From Atopsyche davidsoni (lineage: Eukaryota; Arthropoda; Insecta; Trichoptera; Hydrobiosidae), in contig JAILWY010000026.1 in the NCBI GenBank assembly GCA_022113835.1, positions 7,777,001-7,841,000 of the forward strand: a DNA stretch of 64,000 bases. Direction: 5' to 3'. This document shows, one piece after another, positions 34,121 through 47,850 of this stretch. The notes under the pieces were generated by a model. It saw nothing but the letters and a program-made list of their open reading frames with translations. It was not told the DNA's origin and ran no database searches. The position numbers and the translations under genes were made by a program. How positions within the stretch are numbered: the first letter of the stretch is position 1; each line of letters opens with the position of its first letter.

Positions 34121-34960
34121 TATACTTCAAAGAACATATTATAATAATAGTATACTATCAAATATTAAATCTACGTGTTATTAATTATATCTACCATTTA
34201 TAAAAGATTTTGTTATTAAACGAACTAATATTTATTTAAGGAAGATATATAATAATAGTTTACATGACAGTTTGTATATGAAAATACAGATTTTGTTCCG
34301 AATGCCTTTAATACAACAAGGCGAATGTTAGACGCGAGACATGAAAATCAATATGGAAAAATATATCAGACAAGCGTTGGCAAAGCAACTTCCCGCATGC
34401 ACAGTTACTATATGATAACCAATCCCATAAAAAAAATTATACAGTAAAATGACAATTATTCATCCCAATTGTGTACTTATTTTATACCGTAAATCGTTAT
34501 TTTACTGTTTTTGAAAGATTTATTATTTTTGAATTTGCCAAAAAGATGAGAAACAAATACATTTTTTATATAAAGCAAAAATTGATTTTAATCTATTTTT
34601 ATTATATCCGAAAATAAAATATGTATAATAAACGAAAGATCGAAATTCTCAACATACTTGTGGAAACGTATTAAACCGAAGCAAGTCGGTTGACTGTAGA
34701 AACTCTGAATACACTATAAACGTGCCAATCAAATGACGATTTCGCTGACTTGCAATCGGCTTACATCAGCAATGTCAAACTTTGACAATATAAGCTTTGA
34801 CAGAAACGTCTAGAAGGCAAGGAAATTTTAGCACGAATTTGGGACTTCAAGACAAAATTTCAACAGGGGAAAAAGGTAGCGACGTCGAATATCTGACAAT
34901 ATAAGTATTATAAATATTTTATGTCATATATTTTGAGCAGAACCAAAAATACTCTGTCTT
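34121..34960. other. AT-rich gap
   Basis: AT-rich with no supported gene. Confidence 0.5.
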
Positions 34961-35300
34961 TATGTAGCGCGGGCGCACAAGACAACAATGCTCGGCGCTA
35001 CCCTCATGTCTTATTCAGCGGCCGGCTCCGCGGGCCCGCGCCCCCGCCCCGCCCAGCCCCGCCCCCGCCCCCGCCCCCGCCCCCGCCCCCGCCCCCGCCC
35101 TGCGCCCCGCCTCCGCATGAATGGCGACCCGCGCCTGCGCAGTGCCCGCTCGCCAGATCGAGGGATGAAAGCGCAAGCGGGCTGGCGGGCATCCGCGACG
35201 ACTGCTCTGTGCGAGCAATCGATATCCGTAATTAAGTTTGTGCTTGTCAATATGTGTCATCGCTGAAAGTGCAACAAGTAACAGGTGTGAGCCGGTGCCT
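34961..35300. other. GC-rich island with C-array and donor-like site
   Basis: Contains the (CCCCCG)n array. Frames of 62-104 codons on both strands are Pro/Arg or Gly/Ala repeats from the array. AACAG|GTGTGAG near 35285 is donor-like, so a plus-strand non-coding exon could end there. Confidence 0.35.
35040..35100 (+). repeat. (CCCCCG)n hexamer array
   Basis: An interrupted start (CCCCCGCCCCGCCCAGCCCC) is followed by about seven clean CCCCCG units to 35100. Quadruplexes would form on the minus strand. Confidence 0.85.
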
Positions 35301-36060
35301 AGTGCAATTGATTAATTACTAAGGGGCTTATGCGTAGCAAGCATTTAGCCACGGCCGTGTGCAATGCTATCAATCAATTGAAAGGCTATTTTGCGAAGAT
35401 TTGACAATGAAAAAAATCTAAATTTATATACCATTACTGTTTGTAAATAAAATAGAAATAAAGACCGACGCATAGTATTTTCCATGATTACAAGCTTTTT
35501 TACTTTTTAAACTTTATTTATATTAACACATATCCGAGGCGCAGTCTAAGCACTTTTTGATGCCACTGCACAACTCGGTGTGCAACCGAAAGGCTTTGAA
35601 AACTGAATGATTCCAATGTTGCAATAATTTTCCTGGTAATGATGGTTTGAAATATAAAATCTTATGATCTTAAATGACGGTAATGAAAATCGACTGCGGC
35701 ATCGAAAACACACTTAACTCCAGCGCGACCGGCTGGATATTAGCAAATATAATATAAAAGTGTCCAGTACAAATAAATAAGAGTAAAAACAAATCCGAAC
35801 TGTTAATTTTTATATAAGAGCTGTTTGAGAACCTGCTTACGCCATAGCACAAAATAAAGAATAATTAAAATAAACCAACCGATTACTTTTTCTCTAATCA
35901 GAAAAATTAAGATAAGTCATGTGAAAATATTTTATTATCCAATTAAGTAGACAGTGAATAATGAATAAAACATTTAACAATTATTTTTACAATTACCTTG
36001 TTTATAATTTTTCGTTGGAGACGTCGATGTCTGAAACCTTTCAACGGTATATAATACTTA
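35301..36060. other. AT-rich gap
   Basis: AT-rich with no supported gene. Confidence 0.5.
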
Positions 36061-36530
36061 AATATAGAGCTCTTTCCGGTTGACGGAAAACACTCGGATA
36101 AAAGAGAGAGCGATTCGAGTGAGAGTCACCTCGCCGGGGTCAGAGTCACAGGAGCGGCGGGCAAGGCCGGCGCCGGGCTCGGGCACTCCTCGGAGCCACT
36201 CGTGCACCACTTTATTTTTATGAAACATGTGCGTACTGGTTGTACTGGCCGAGAGCCAATCACCGTTTAAAAAAAACAGCGGAGAATTTGTATCCAGCGC
36301 CATTACCTCGATCCCTCCGCGCCTCTCTTCAGATCCATTGTGTGGTGATTTAGGTTCGCCGAGTCTGCCTGGCGGTTCGGAGGGGCGGTATATCATTTTT
36401 ATGCGTAGCAAACTTGTTTTTACCAAATTTTACAGGAAATATCGTGAAAGAGCTACGCTGATTTACAACGGGCGGTGTTTATTAATGCCCTGACGTCGAG
36501 TGCCAATTCGTTGCCCCTCGTGAAAAATTC
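36061..36530. other. GC-balanced island
   Basis: A 122-codon minus frame (36426-36058) and an 88-codon plus frame (36227-36493) overlap. Neither shows a domain or a splice structure. Candidate regulatory DNA. Confidence 0.3.
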
Positions 36531-39500
36531 AAAACCGCTAATTTCATTCAGTAAATATGTGAGCTTTTTGTGTCTATTTAAAACTAGCGAATAAAAAACA
36601 AAGCTTTTTTTCGGCGGACAGCACAAACATAAACACGGCTCTAGCAGCTGTCACGCGCTTTCAAGAGAGTGATTCACAAAGCCACGTACTCCGTGTGTGT
36701 CTTTGTGTATTCCAAGCCAATGTTGTGTTTTAAAATTTGAACTGAATCCTAAAGTTTAAAAAAAAAAATTCAAATAACATAAATCTACTGTAAAATATCA
36801 GATTTATAAATTGTAACATAGACACAAATGCTACTCATTTTGCGAAATATTTTTAGCATATTGCTTAAATATATTTTACAATCCATGAAAGTAATACAAG
36901 AATTTTTTCTTAAAGAAAATAACGCTATTTTTCTTGGATTGTCATCATATAATATTTAAAAAAATATTTCAATGAGCGTCCGAATTTTTTTCAATAAATG
37001 TTGTATGAGTCAATCAATGACAATCGTGTCTTTTTTAATTGATTTTTATTAAAAGGTGAAAAATCGTATAAAAATTAAATTAATGAAAATAGTTCCATTC
37101 ATATATTAACTTTTACTTTTTAATGTGACAACAATACATTGATTTTTAACACACATTAATTTATTGGATACACTAATATCGTGTAGAGTTAAAATACAGC
37201 ATGTTAAGTTTTCTCGGCTTGCTTTCTCTTCTGTTCCTTCATTATTACGTAATCAATTATCGCGAACATCGAACGTATATTACTGGAAGATAATTTAGTC
37301 TGGTATTAGAGAATAGAGTGTAATTATGTGAAGTATGTAGCCCCCCTTCCCCCCGCGACCACCTGCCCCCAGATCGATACATCAAGAGATGTCAAGCAGC
37401 GCCTCGGGAAACTCACTTCAGGAGGACAGCACGTGGAGGAAGCGGGCCTAACACGTGTAAATAAGGCTACAAGGACGAAAAATGATGGGAAAATACTGCC
37501 TACCTAAAATAAATACCTCAGTCTCCGACAAATTTTACTAGGCCTTGCTTACATATATACACACAAAAAAACTGTATTATTTTTATAATACATCACAATT
37601 TCTCGACTAACAGCAATAATATACATTAATTATATAAAAAAATTTAAACGATTAATTTTAAAAAAATATTACTTTAAGCTCAAGGTCTCCAGTACTTTTA
37701 AAACATACTTATTTCAAATATTTCTTCAATTTTTTGAAATCTAAGTCATTTGCTAAGAATGTTGGAGAATGATGATTTGACAACTATAGATCTTCAGAGC
37801 AGTAAAACTGATAAAATAATTAGTGATCTACACATCGTTGCGTCATGGTTATTGAAAATCTGCATTAGAAATTGACCAGAAAGTATGATACGCGTACTGG
37901 GATATGTTCTTTTAAAGTTTTTTTTTTTGGCATTTCGACTATAGGGACTGAAGCATATTTTAAAGATATTCTTATAAATTAAAAAGCAGCAAATCGGGAC
38001 CCGGATACTAATAAGAATATTTAACTCTATAAAACCCTAAAATAAATAAAAGGGTAACTTCAATACTTTTTTTAACATTCAAGATAAACAAAACACTCAA
38101 ATAACGACATTATGGTTAGATTTATAGAATATTGTCTAATACTTTGTCAGAAAACCGACGATATTATTGCAAAAACACAGACGCAGTTATAAGCTTTTGA
38201 AGTGCCTCATGTAATATAATTTTTTTAACTACGAAATAGACAGTTCCCAAGTACGGGTTATTAAGAAAAAAAATTAACTTAAAATACCCTAATTGAAGGT
38301 CTTCATTTAACAATAGGTAATATTTTTTAAAGAAACAACCTACTCAAAAGTAACGTCAAAAGCAAAGATACGATACAACATAGCAAGTAATAATATATTT
38401 AATACTTTGAAGACAGCTCGGCTCTTATATTTCGGGTTTATTGTTAGACTACAGAAATAGCTTATGAAAAACCTGAGCACAATAAAATACAATCTGTCTC
38501 AGAAAACCAAACGCCATTATTATTTACTTATTCCTAATGGAATACTACAAGCGTAAACACGGTGTTTCACGACTTGCGATATCACCCGAATACACTGCGA
38601 ATAAAACAAAACATATTTGGCCAAAAAAATGGTTTTTGCTTTAAGACTTCAAGATATATTTTAAAAGTTCTGAAAAAATCACAACTTTTTACATGAGAAA
38701 TATAAAGTATATAAAGTGGTCTAGAGGTGTATGTACGCCAAGGTACTTTGCATTTTCATTTTTGGTTAATACGGCGAGCATCTAAACACCCAGTTATTCT
38801 CGTCAAATAATAAATTATACGCTTTTTTATGTACGATTTTATTTATCTCAAGAGACTTCAAAGAGACAGGTTGCGAAGGCTCTCGCTCGAGCGCCGGAGT
38901 GAATTCAGAATTTGCGGTTTTGTTTTGCGTTTAATGAAGTACAAAAACAAACAGGACTTCTTCATTGGAAGGCTGTTAATTAACTCTGATAGTCTACTCC
39001 GCAGACAAGATTAAAGCCACTAGATATTAATGTGCTCTCTAGCCCATGCTGTACATACTATTGAAATTACTACGGAGAACAAAGATGTGTTGTTTTGAAC
39101 TGAACTTCGCGTATTAATTGAAAGTCTATAGTAAATCTATACGACGTTTGTTAGTTACGCTGAAGAACTTCAATACATTTTATTGACACTCGATATATCA
39201 GCGCTTACAGAATTTAAAATACTTCTTGAAACGACGATATCGTATGGAACATTTAATTTTGATATCGAAGACGATACCGTTTAAACATATCGTTTACACA
39301 AAATTTAATAACACCTATTTGCTGATTGGTAAATAAAAACTACTGTAGTTTGCGATCATTCCGATTCTTCATATGTTTTGATACGGCGTATATTTTTTTT
39401 AAATATCGGGTATAATAAATTTAAATAAAACATAAGTTTCAATGTCATCGTTGAAATACAAGTACAAATTAATGTTATCCAATCTTTCATCTACAGCAGT

Positions 39501-41570
39501 TCTGTCGTACATTTTTAAGGGCGCGTCGAGTCCAAAATGAATATGACTGTTTTTAGACAAAACTGTTGGCACAAATAAGCGACGTTAATGTGACATTGCA
39601 CGGGGTCATTTCGAAAAAATACAAAAATACTTCTGACGGCAAGAAAATATATATGTACGAACCAGAAATAAAAATGCACTTTAATATTTTTTTTACCAAA
39701 TAATAAGATGTTGAGGGCCGATGTTCATGTCAACTCTCCATTTATAAGAAAACAATTGCTTTTGCTTTTTAACAAAATTTAAAAACAACAAAATCAATAT
39801 TTGTTTGGTCGAAGAAAAATAAAAGTAATAGTCAAATTTGTGATATTAGCGTATTCACAATCTCAATTTATACACAAGATACATAATTTTTATTTGAAAT
39901 TCTTTATTTTTGAACATATTCGAAGAGTAGGAGTCAAAAGTTTACCTAGGACTATGAGCAAAACATTTCAAACGTTTTGAAATTCAGAAAAAAGCAGTAA
40001 TCACCAAAAAGATTGAAAGATACATTCTAGACCTGAAAAAGTTTACATTATGAATATTTTCGAATTTTCTTGTGTAAATTGTCGTCATTTCCAATGTAAG
40101 GTGAAATCGTGGGTGGGTGATAAAATAGTCATATTTTCATATAGCAACAAAGGCGTGAGTAAAACCAAATTAAAGGGAGCACTCGGTGCGCGCGTAGGAC
40201 GGAAACTGCCAAACAAAATGACTGATCACTGACATGGAAGGCCGAGTGAAAGTTCGACGGGAATATACAGGGCGGTAATCTGTAGGAAAGAAACTCATTT
40301 TACTACGCAACGGGCTCCCTCCCTCCCGCCAGTCCTGTCTCAATAACATTATTAATGTGGAAAAAAGACGAATATATTATTAAAGAAAATGACTTAGAAC
40401 TTTGAACAAAATTACGATTATCATTATAACTGTCAAAAATAATGATTGAATAGTAACAAAAAAACAATACAGTGACGCAGATGAAATTAAAACATTATGG
40501 ACAAATACAAAACAAGTATTGAGGACCCTTAATATCAGGTATAAAATATGCCAAATTTAATAACCATTGGAGTTGATGAATTAATAAATAAATATGTATT
40601 GAAAAGACAAATCATATAGTAAAAATTGATTTCTAAAAAAAATATTTTATTATCGGATAATCACAATAAATCCCAGACTTTGACTACAACAAAGTTTTAA
40701 AATGTTGGCAAATCATCAAATATTTACACTACTTTGATATGTTTGTTTTACGCGTGTAATTCTCGTCGAGTTGCTATGTCAAGGTAAGGGAATAGATCAG
40801 GTTAATCAGTTATTAGGTCACGATATGCAGATGTGAAATCGAATCCTATTGGTGTTCCGTTGAATTTTTTTGAGGATTTATTCATAGTTGAAAATTTATG
40901 TAATATTTACAAATAAGAACTTATTTTGCAATAATTTGGTTTTTAATCATATCTCAATTAAAGTTTTAAATAGATTTTATTCTAAAAACTAATACAAAAC
41001 CAAATATTATTTTGTATATGTAGTTCTGTAGGTCAATGAAAATCAAAACCGAACCGATTTAAAAAAAAAATCCTAAGTCACTGTTTCCATCCAGAAATGA
41101 TCTTAAATATAGGCAAGTATGATACGCAAATATAATATATAATAAAACTAAAGCTTCTAATAAAATCCAGAAAGTAGCACAATAGGAAATTTAGAACCTC
41201 AACAAGTCGTCTGTCTTCGAGTGATTGAGGAAATACACTGCCTTCGAATCTATTTACCTACCATATGCAAATGGAAATATATATATTGATAGTTTCACTA
41301 GTAAATATCAGTATTAAAAGAGGTATAATACAAAAGGACTTATTTACCAAACAACAATACAAAAAAATTAAGTTGTCTTTTATAAATTGTACATATATAT
41401 TTTAACATTGAATAGCTTTCCAGAATATTTTATTTATACTCTTTCTAAATACTTAATATGATAAATAAAAAAAGTTTTCTCCGTAGCGTGGGTATAAAAT
41501 TCAAGTGAAAGAAGATTTAAGCTAAGTGGCATTTTTAATAAGAAGTAAATTTTATTATGCGCTTTAACTG
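36531..41570. other. AT-rich desert
   Basis: About 5 kb with very low GC and no supported gene. The exceptions are a C-rich block at 37341-37370 with two runs of six C, a short balanced patch near 38860-38900, and another at 40170-40330. Frames of about 60 codons are expected by chance. Confidence 0.5.
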
Positions 41571-41830
41571 CTGTCGCCTACTTGAGACCGAGTTCCAAGC
41601 CATCTCTTTTAAATGGCCGAATCTTTTACAAACTTTATTACAGAGCTTCCAAGGCTGCGGTCAAAAGTCGAAGGAAATCCGAAGATTCGATATCCTTCCT
41701 GAATAAATGATGGCGCAACTCCAGCCGCGGGGGAGGCGGTTAAATCTGATTAACTCGGCGGCATTTACATTCCCGACGCAGTCTAACCTTCGCCCGAGGA
41801 CTCCGTGGGCCCTGAAACCTCCCTCCCATA
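41571..41830. other. GC-balanced island
   Basis: A compact block with no long open frame, bounded by AT-rich DNA. Candidate regulatory element. Confidence 0.35.
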
Positions 41831-42640
41831 CAAACTAGGCGGACAACTTGTATGCTCAATATAAATATTAAGTTCAAACATTATTAAAAAGCACTAGCAT
41901 TTTAAAATATCTTTTTTGATTTCAACTGAAGCAATTATTTAATTGTTTGAAAAAGTACAAATTCTGCTGTAATGGGGAAATTATTCGAGACGATGAAGCA
42001 ACGTGACTTGCATCTCAAAAAAAGGACACCCTTTAAAATATAATTGTTTCCATTTCTATAAAATAAATACGAAGCCCTCGCGAGAAGGCATGCCTCGTTC
42101 AAAATGAATATATACAACTCTGCCTCTTCTGAAGTAAAAACAGAGTAGTTATTTTACGTTTCGAGACATTTTGATTCGTTATTGAAATCTTGCCAAAATA
42201 TCTTGCCATTGTGGTGATAGAAAAAAAATCGTATAATAAAATCGTGTAAATAATAATGATGAATATTTTTGTTTAAATCTTAACAAACTGAGGAAAGGGC
42301 TAAAAATGTAAAAAATCATTTCATAGAATAGTTTTGAGATATTTCAAAAGCATATTGAAACCTTTTAAGAGACTGATACTAATTGAAAAAATATTCAAAA
42401 TTTAAGCACAGTCCACAAAAAAGGCATATTTTATTTAAAATAACAATCAGTCAGTACTTGTGTAGCCAGTCAACAATCTTAATTAATAATAAAAATAAGA
42501 TACGCTTGCCTGCATGCATTTTTTGAAATTAATATGCAAAACCTCCGCATAAGACCTATAAGCTGTTCCATGCTTCATTTAAATGTCACGTTTTAGTCTT
42601 AGACACAACGAACAAAAAGGTAATAGTTCTAGCGGAGTCA
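41831..42640. other. AT-rich gap
   Basis: AT-rich with no supported gene. Confidence 0.5.
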
Positions 42641-43350
42641 GCGATGGCTTTTGCAGTGAATCTCACTTACTCGCTTCCCTGCGGAGATCCTTGGCCGCTG
42701 CAGGAGCGGAACATGCACTGAGCAATAAACAGTGAAAGGACAAGCGGAATTCCGACAGAAAACCACTTACGTGTCCCGCCCGTCCCGCGAGCGCTGCTCT
42801 CCGGAGACAGCTGCTCGATCCGATCCACTGAAAGCAATTATATCCCGAATTGCTTATTCGATTTAGCAAAATAAAACTAATTTTCTCCGCCCGGCTTTCG
42901 GGGACGAGCGTTATAAAATAATTTCGAACTTCGCGAAGTAAAATCTAATCCACTACAGTAATCTGATGAAGCTGCGAGCTGCCTTGGCCTATAATAAAAG
43001 CATAAAGTCTTCCAGTAAAATATGACGCGATTTATATGTTTTCGAGCTGCGGCGCCAACTGTGCTTCCATCCTCCAGTGGTGGTTAATAGTTTTTCCGAA
43101 TCCGATTCTAGCTGCCGAGCTTATCAGCTCACAACAGACACAAAAAGCTCTCATCGATTTCGCTTCGCCAAAAAGAGCAACAAAAAAGTGTCATTTTAAG
43201 CTTAAAAAGGCTCTTTCGAGTATCGTTTTTACTCGCGGAAAAACAAAGGGGGATGATTAAAACCAAACATACGGCTAAAAGCTCTCCGGGCGAGGACTCT
43301 CCGAGGGGTGATGAGTGCGGGCAAACGCGGCCGCTTCAGAACTTCGATCA
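42641..43350. other. GC-balanced island
   Basis: Frames of 68 codons (minus, 42869-42663) and 74 codons (plus, 43036-43260) have no domain. Candidate regulatory DNA. Confidence 0.35.
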
Positions 43351-44180
43351 AATGGACTTTACAAGCATTTGTTTGTTTTTACACGACAATATGTCGTCAT
43401 GAATCAAGGATTTGTTAATTAATTTTAAAATACAAACTAATTTTACGAATGACACAATATCTGTACTTTCGTAATCAGTTTAAAAATTCGACTTTTATTT
43501 CGTACATAATATAACTTCAAAACATCAATCTGAACGACGGCATTTACTAATTGCGAAAATAAATTAAAAGTTATCCGTACGCATTAATTTAAAAATACTG
43601 ATTAAAGTAAACAGCACTTACCTAACTGTACAATACGTTACACAGATTGAATGAAACGCTATTTATCAGATTAACAACCGGCACATTCGATCAAATGATA
43701 AAAATAGTATATTGCTAATGTTTACGGCTTGGTCTATTAAATCACACGAAGTTAATAAAAAAAGTAATACATATTATTTGTTTGATGAATTGGGCAGCGT
43801 GGTAAGCATTGTTTTATTTAATCTCCCTTGAAAAATTAAACCGTAAATTATAAATTGAGTAAGGCCGGTATTAAAAATTAATTGAAGTCCTGATTAGTAT
43901 TTTTTTAATAGTAAATATTTAATCAATCTACATTATCTTCACACAAAGGCTTGTCGATTTAATAATGTTTAAAATTCATGTTTTATAAATTTTATGTATT
44001 CGGTCACGATGTAGATTCGAATTATATATGTGAATTCACCACATTGTCATATTCACATTATTGTTCAATGCATATTGTTTCTAAAAAAAATTTACTATAA
44101 GACACACTACGTATAGTAAGTAACAAAAAAAAAACATATACAAAATAAATTAGCGTCATATTGTAAATATTAAGAAAACC
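43351..44180. other. AT-rich gap
   Basis: AT-rich with A-runs near 44127. No gene. Confidence 0.5.
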
Positions 44181-44710
44181 ATAAAGCACAGGAGGTTGAA
44201 CTCTGGCTTGCCTTTTAGAATTATTCCAATATTCGGCTATGGAGCTTTTCTGATGTTAATGTGCGAATGCTTCGGAAAGAAGTAATGAATATATTCCAAG
44301 CGTCACCCACGAAAATCAAAATAAGTTATGACGATGAACATTAACAAGATTGCGTTTGAAACTTTCCCGTTGTTGAGGTTCCCGTAAGGCACTGCGCTAT
44401 AACTTTTAATTCATTAAATGTCAGAATAAATCACAGCGGTCACCTTCCGCGCAGCGCGCCTTAACTGCAGGCCGGCACGGCAGCCGGAGGGCTGAATTAA
44501 ATACTCGTCAGCGGCCAGGACGATCATCCCCTCATCCCCTAATGCAAAAACTTTTCCAGTTCTGGAAAGGGCTGAGAGGACGCCTTCAGGGAATCGCAAC
44601 AGGTGAATATCTCACGAAATAACGATTTAGAAAAAATCCCGTCCTCGCAGAACACGAAATCGCCCCCAAGAGAACCGCGTATCTCATTAAGATTACCTAA
44701 AAAAATAAAT
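44181..44710. other. GC-balanced island
   Basis: Two overlapping minus frames (61 and 75 codons) have no domain. AACAG|GTGAATA near 44603 is donor-like. Candidate regulatory DNA. Confidence 0.35.
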
Positions 44711-45380
44711 CGCCGTGAAGTATATTGAAAGCATGATATAATGAAATTAATATTAAATATTCTCATGGACTTCTGATTACAAAGGTTTTGGTTTCCAAAT
44801 CAAATTATATAATTCCATTACCTTTCAATGTTTTCGAGGCTTTTTTAAAAATTACTAAATTGAGTGACATTTAATTTTTGAAAATGTCATTAAATCGATG
44901 TATACATGTAAAAGTACTACCGTATTTTTTCATTTTGTGAATATTTTTAGAAAACTCGTTATGTTTGTCTAAGATCTAATAATTTTGTGTCGGAATTACA
45001 TAAACATTATTCATCGCAAGCCCCACAAAAAAAAACTACATATAGTCATGACGTGGTTTATAGAGAAAAGCCTCTTACTTTAAAAGCTTTTTTATCTAAG
45101 AAACACATTTGACCTTTCTAGAAACTTCAGCGGCCCGTGACATTTGATTTAAAACTGAAGTTGACAGTCCCGACTTTTAATTAACAACATTCGCTAACCA
45201 GGATTTTAATTTTAATTAAAAAATAGTATTTTAACATTACACAAAAGACTTTGCGGTTATTACAAAATTATATGTTTGTAACAAAAGATAAAATAACCTA
45301 GATTTTTCCTTGTGGGCAACCGATTATTATAAGTACAGATTTAAATTCTATATTTTGTTAAAACAAGTACAGGGCGAATT
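44711..45380. other. AT-rich gap
   Basis: AT-rich with no supported gene. Confidence 0.5.
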
Positions 45381-45850
45381 CGGCATTTTATTGGATTGTA
45401 GGGTAAAGTAAAAACAAATATAAAATCGGGCCGTTAACGCCGGAATGGCTGTTAAAAAAAAGAAATTTCAGGGGCGGATTTACTTTTATTGCCTGGGTTT
45501 TAAAGCCCCGCACCCTGTATAGCCGCTATAGCAACAGCTTACACGGAACATTTCAGCATTATAATGCCGGTTTATGACTTAGTCCAACCCGCAGAGCAAT
45601 CGTCATACTTGACATTGAATGCAGAGGGGCGCTTTAAGTTAAACGAAAAAACACTCACGAGTAATTATACAACACAAAACAATTGATTCGATCCTCCAAG
45701 ATGGCGCTTTGTACGAGCACACTTGGTTCGACGCCTCGCTATGGATTCCGATTTTGAGTGTGAGCTGTGCGCGATGCGATGTCCGGAGCATAGATATTAT
45801 TTCTGTAGACGATCTTCTAGCCAACAATAGCGTGTATTATTTATAATCTC
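45381..45850. other. GC-balanced island
   Basis: A moderate rise in GC with a 62-codon minus frame of no known type. Nothing more specific seen. Confidence 0.35.
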
Positions 45851-46260
45851 GCACAGATAAATATTCCTGTAGTACATAAATGTTTCAATTCAAAAGTATA
45901 TATTAAAACTACTTACAAAGCAATTTTTAGTTCATAAATGAATTGATCAAGTGAACTTCATTTTTAGACCAATAATAAGAAACATAACTCCTTTGATGGG
46001 ATAAACCGTTTTCATGATAACTAAGGATATTGCGTATATTTGATGTGTTCTTGTGGAGGTGATGTCAAAAATATAATAAGCGATCCAAATAAATCAATTA
46101 AATGTTATATTTAGGGCTTTAACACGGCTAAGTATAAAAATTATTATATAAAAATGTCAAATTGTGGCGTGTTGTCATTATTAGGATAACCCTTCCATTA
46201 CTTTGTGAAAAATAAAAAGAAGGCATAAAAATCTCTAGTAACAACAAATTAATTCAAAGT
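45851..46260. other. AT-rich gap
   Basis: AT-rich with no supported gene. Confidence 0.5.
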
Positions 46261-46560
46261 CATACTACCTTGGTCGACATCGTCAGAAGTAAGGCGGGCG
46301 TTCTTTTCGTACTGCAGCGGGGGCTTACCTGTAAGAAGAGAGAGAACATAATGAGTCGAGGTGTGAGAAAAATGAAACCCGGGGGCGGAGGCTCATTAGC
46401 ACCCCATTCAGCCAGGGCCCCGCCCGCTCGGCACTCGATGAAACCGAGACTTATTTATTGACAATCGATATTAGGAATTGACGTAAAAGTTAGTCTATAA
46501 TGCGGCAAGGCGAGGGAGGGGGGGGGAGGGAATATATCGAGTAAATTAAATACCTAGAAT
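46261..46560. other. GC-balanced island with G-run
   Basis: A 63-codon plus frame at 46270-46461 has no domain. G-runs at 46514-46530 (3, 9 and 3 G split by single A) could form a quadruplex. Confidence 0.4.
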
Positions 46561-47030
46561 GCAGAAAAAAATTCAGGCATGAAGTTATTGTTTTTTGTTT
46601 TGTGAAATCGTACATGAAACTGAATATAATTTCCTGTCAATGTTCAATGCGCATTACTATCGTCCTGAAGAGGTGCTATTAGTAACATGCACGAATTGTA
46701 GAAATGAACATCATTATTTTCAAGCACGGATAAAACTGAACCATTGCATGCATTGCAGATGCGTTGCGAACGCTTTGGGCGAATACCTACATTAGTAGGT
46801 ATTCATAAATTTGTATAGAATTTATTAAATTCAGTTTAGGGAAGCGGTTTTGTATATTTTGGAGGACGTGAGCGATATACTCACACCTGCTCTCTAAACA
46901 TTTTTCGGTGTTTATTAAAACAAACGCTGTTTCAAAAGATTGTATCGCAGCACGATTCACGATTAATCATATTGTGTTTAGTGTTTGCCGCGCGCGTTAT
47001 CGTAAATAGCCAGATGAACAGACATCAAGC
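46561..47030. other. AT-rich gap with hairpin
   Basis: AT-rich with a perfect 10-bp hairpin at 46781-46804. No gene. Confidence 0.45.
46781..46804. repeat. 10-bp hairpin
   Basis: GAATACCTAC and GTAGGTATTC are exact reverse complements around a 4-base ATTA loop. Confidence 0.75.
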
Positions 47031-47410
47031 ATTTCACAATTCACGTCAAAAGCACACACGAGCCGTGCCGAGTCCGAGGCGGGGCGGCCACTCGCGACTG
47101 TGCCCGCTCGACGGGAAATGGAAAAGATAAAGTCCGCACTAACAACGCGAACACTTTTCCGTTTAAACATTTATACGCCATTAGCCGAGACCCGCGCCGT
47201 ACGCGCGGACCGCGGGCTACTTTACGGTTTCGAGTGAGTATTTTCAATTTTACGCAAAATATTTTTTTATTGTTATTATTTCTTAAGAAAATGTTTGCGT
47301 AAGAGCGGGATTAAATTTGAGAAGGGTTAAAAATTTCTCATTTCTTTTTTTTTTTTTTGAAATCAAAGGTCGGTAAAAGTAATAATAAATTAAGATATTA
47401 GCGGCAAGTT
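47031..47410 (-). other. GC-rich island, possible minus-strand promoter or exon
   Basis: On the minus strand ATG at 47181 opens a 46-codon frame (MAYKCLNGKVFALLVRTLSF..) to 47041. The frame itself contains TATAAAT (47169-47175), so a promoter inside this block is an alternative reading. Start context is weak. The part beyond 47240 is AT-rich with a T-run near 47346-47360. Confidence 0.25.
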
Positions 47411-47850
47411 CCCGAAATTTTTTACAGATACGCAGATTGAGCGAGGTCGCCTTGTTCGGCGTGCAGACGAAACGTATAAAAATGAGACTCCGTTAAAATT
47501 AATCACTTTGGTGACCGAGAAAATAAAGGATTCACAAAAAAGAAACTACGGTCCCGGAGAACTATACATTAGCTAAGGTTTTTCTGAATAACATTGTATA
47601 CGGACATAGCGTCCCGGGCACTGAGCCAGAATTAGAATTAAGTATAAGCCATACATATTTATTACTCGATTAACAAAAGAGCCCGAATGTTATTAGGTGT
47701 GGTAGAGAAATTCGCTCGACGTGTCCGCGGGCGGAGCCATTGCTCACCCGGGAAGCTGCGAAGGCTCCTCCAGCTCGGAGTGAATGTGCAGCGGGCAACA
47801 GGTGATCGAGGCGAGTAATGGACGAGCGTCTAGGTACACAAAGTATTCAT
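47411..47850. other. GC-balanced island
   Basis: No long frame. CAACAG|GTGATC near 47800 is a weak donor-like site. Candidate regulatory DNA. Confidence 0.35.

Noticed and set aside
35004..35266. Overlapping 62-104 codon frames with poly-Pro, poly-Gly or Arg-Pro repeats
   Set aside because: They are direct translations of the (CCCCCG)n array in several frames.
36243..36250. TACTGGCC, the seed of miR-193
   Set aside because: The bases after the seed do not match and no hairpin was seen.
20802..39615. 14-mer CGAAATGACCCCGT shared at about 20802 (plus) and 39602 (minus)
   Set aside because: Several matches of this length are expected by chance between 64-kb sequences, and the similarity does not extend.
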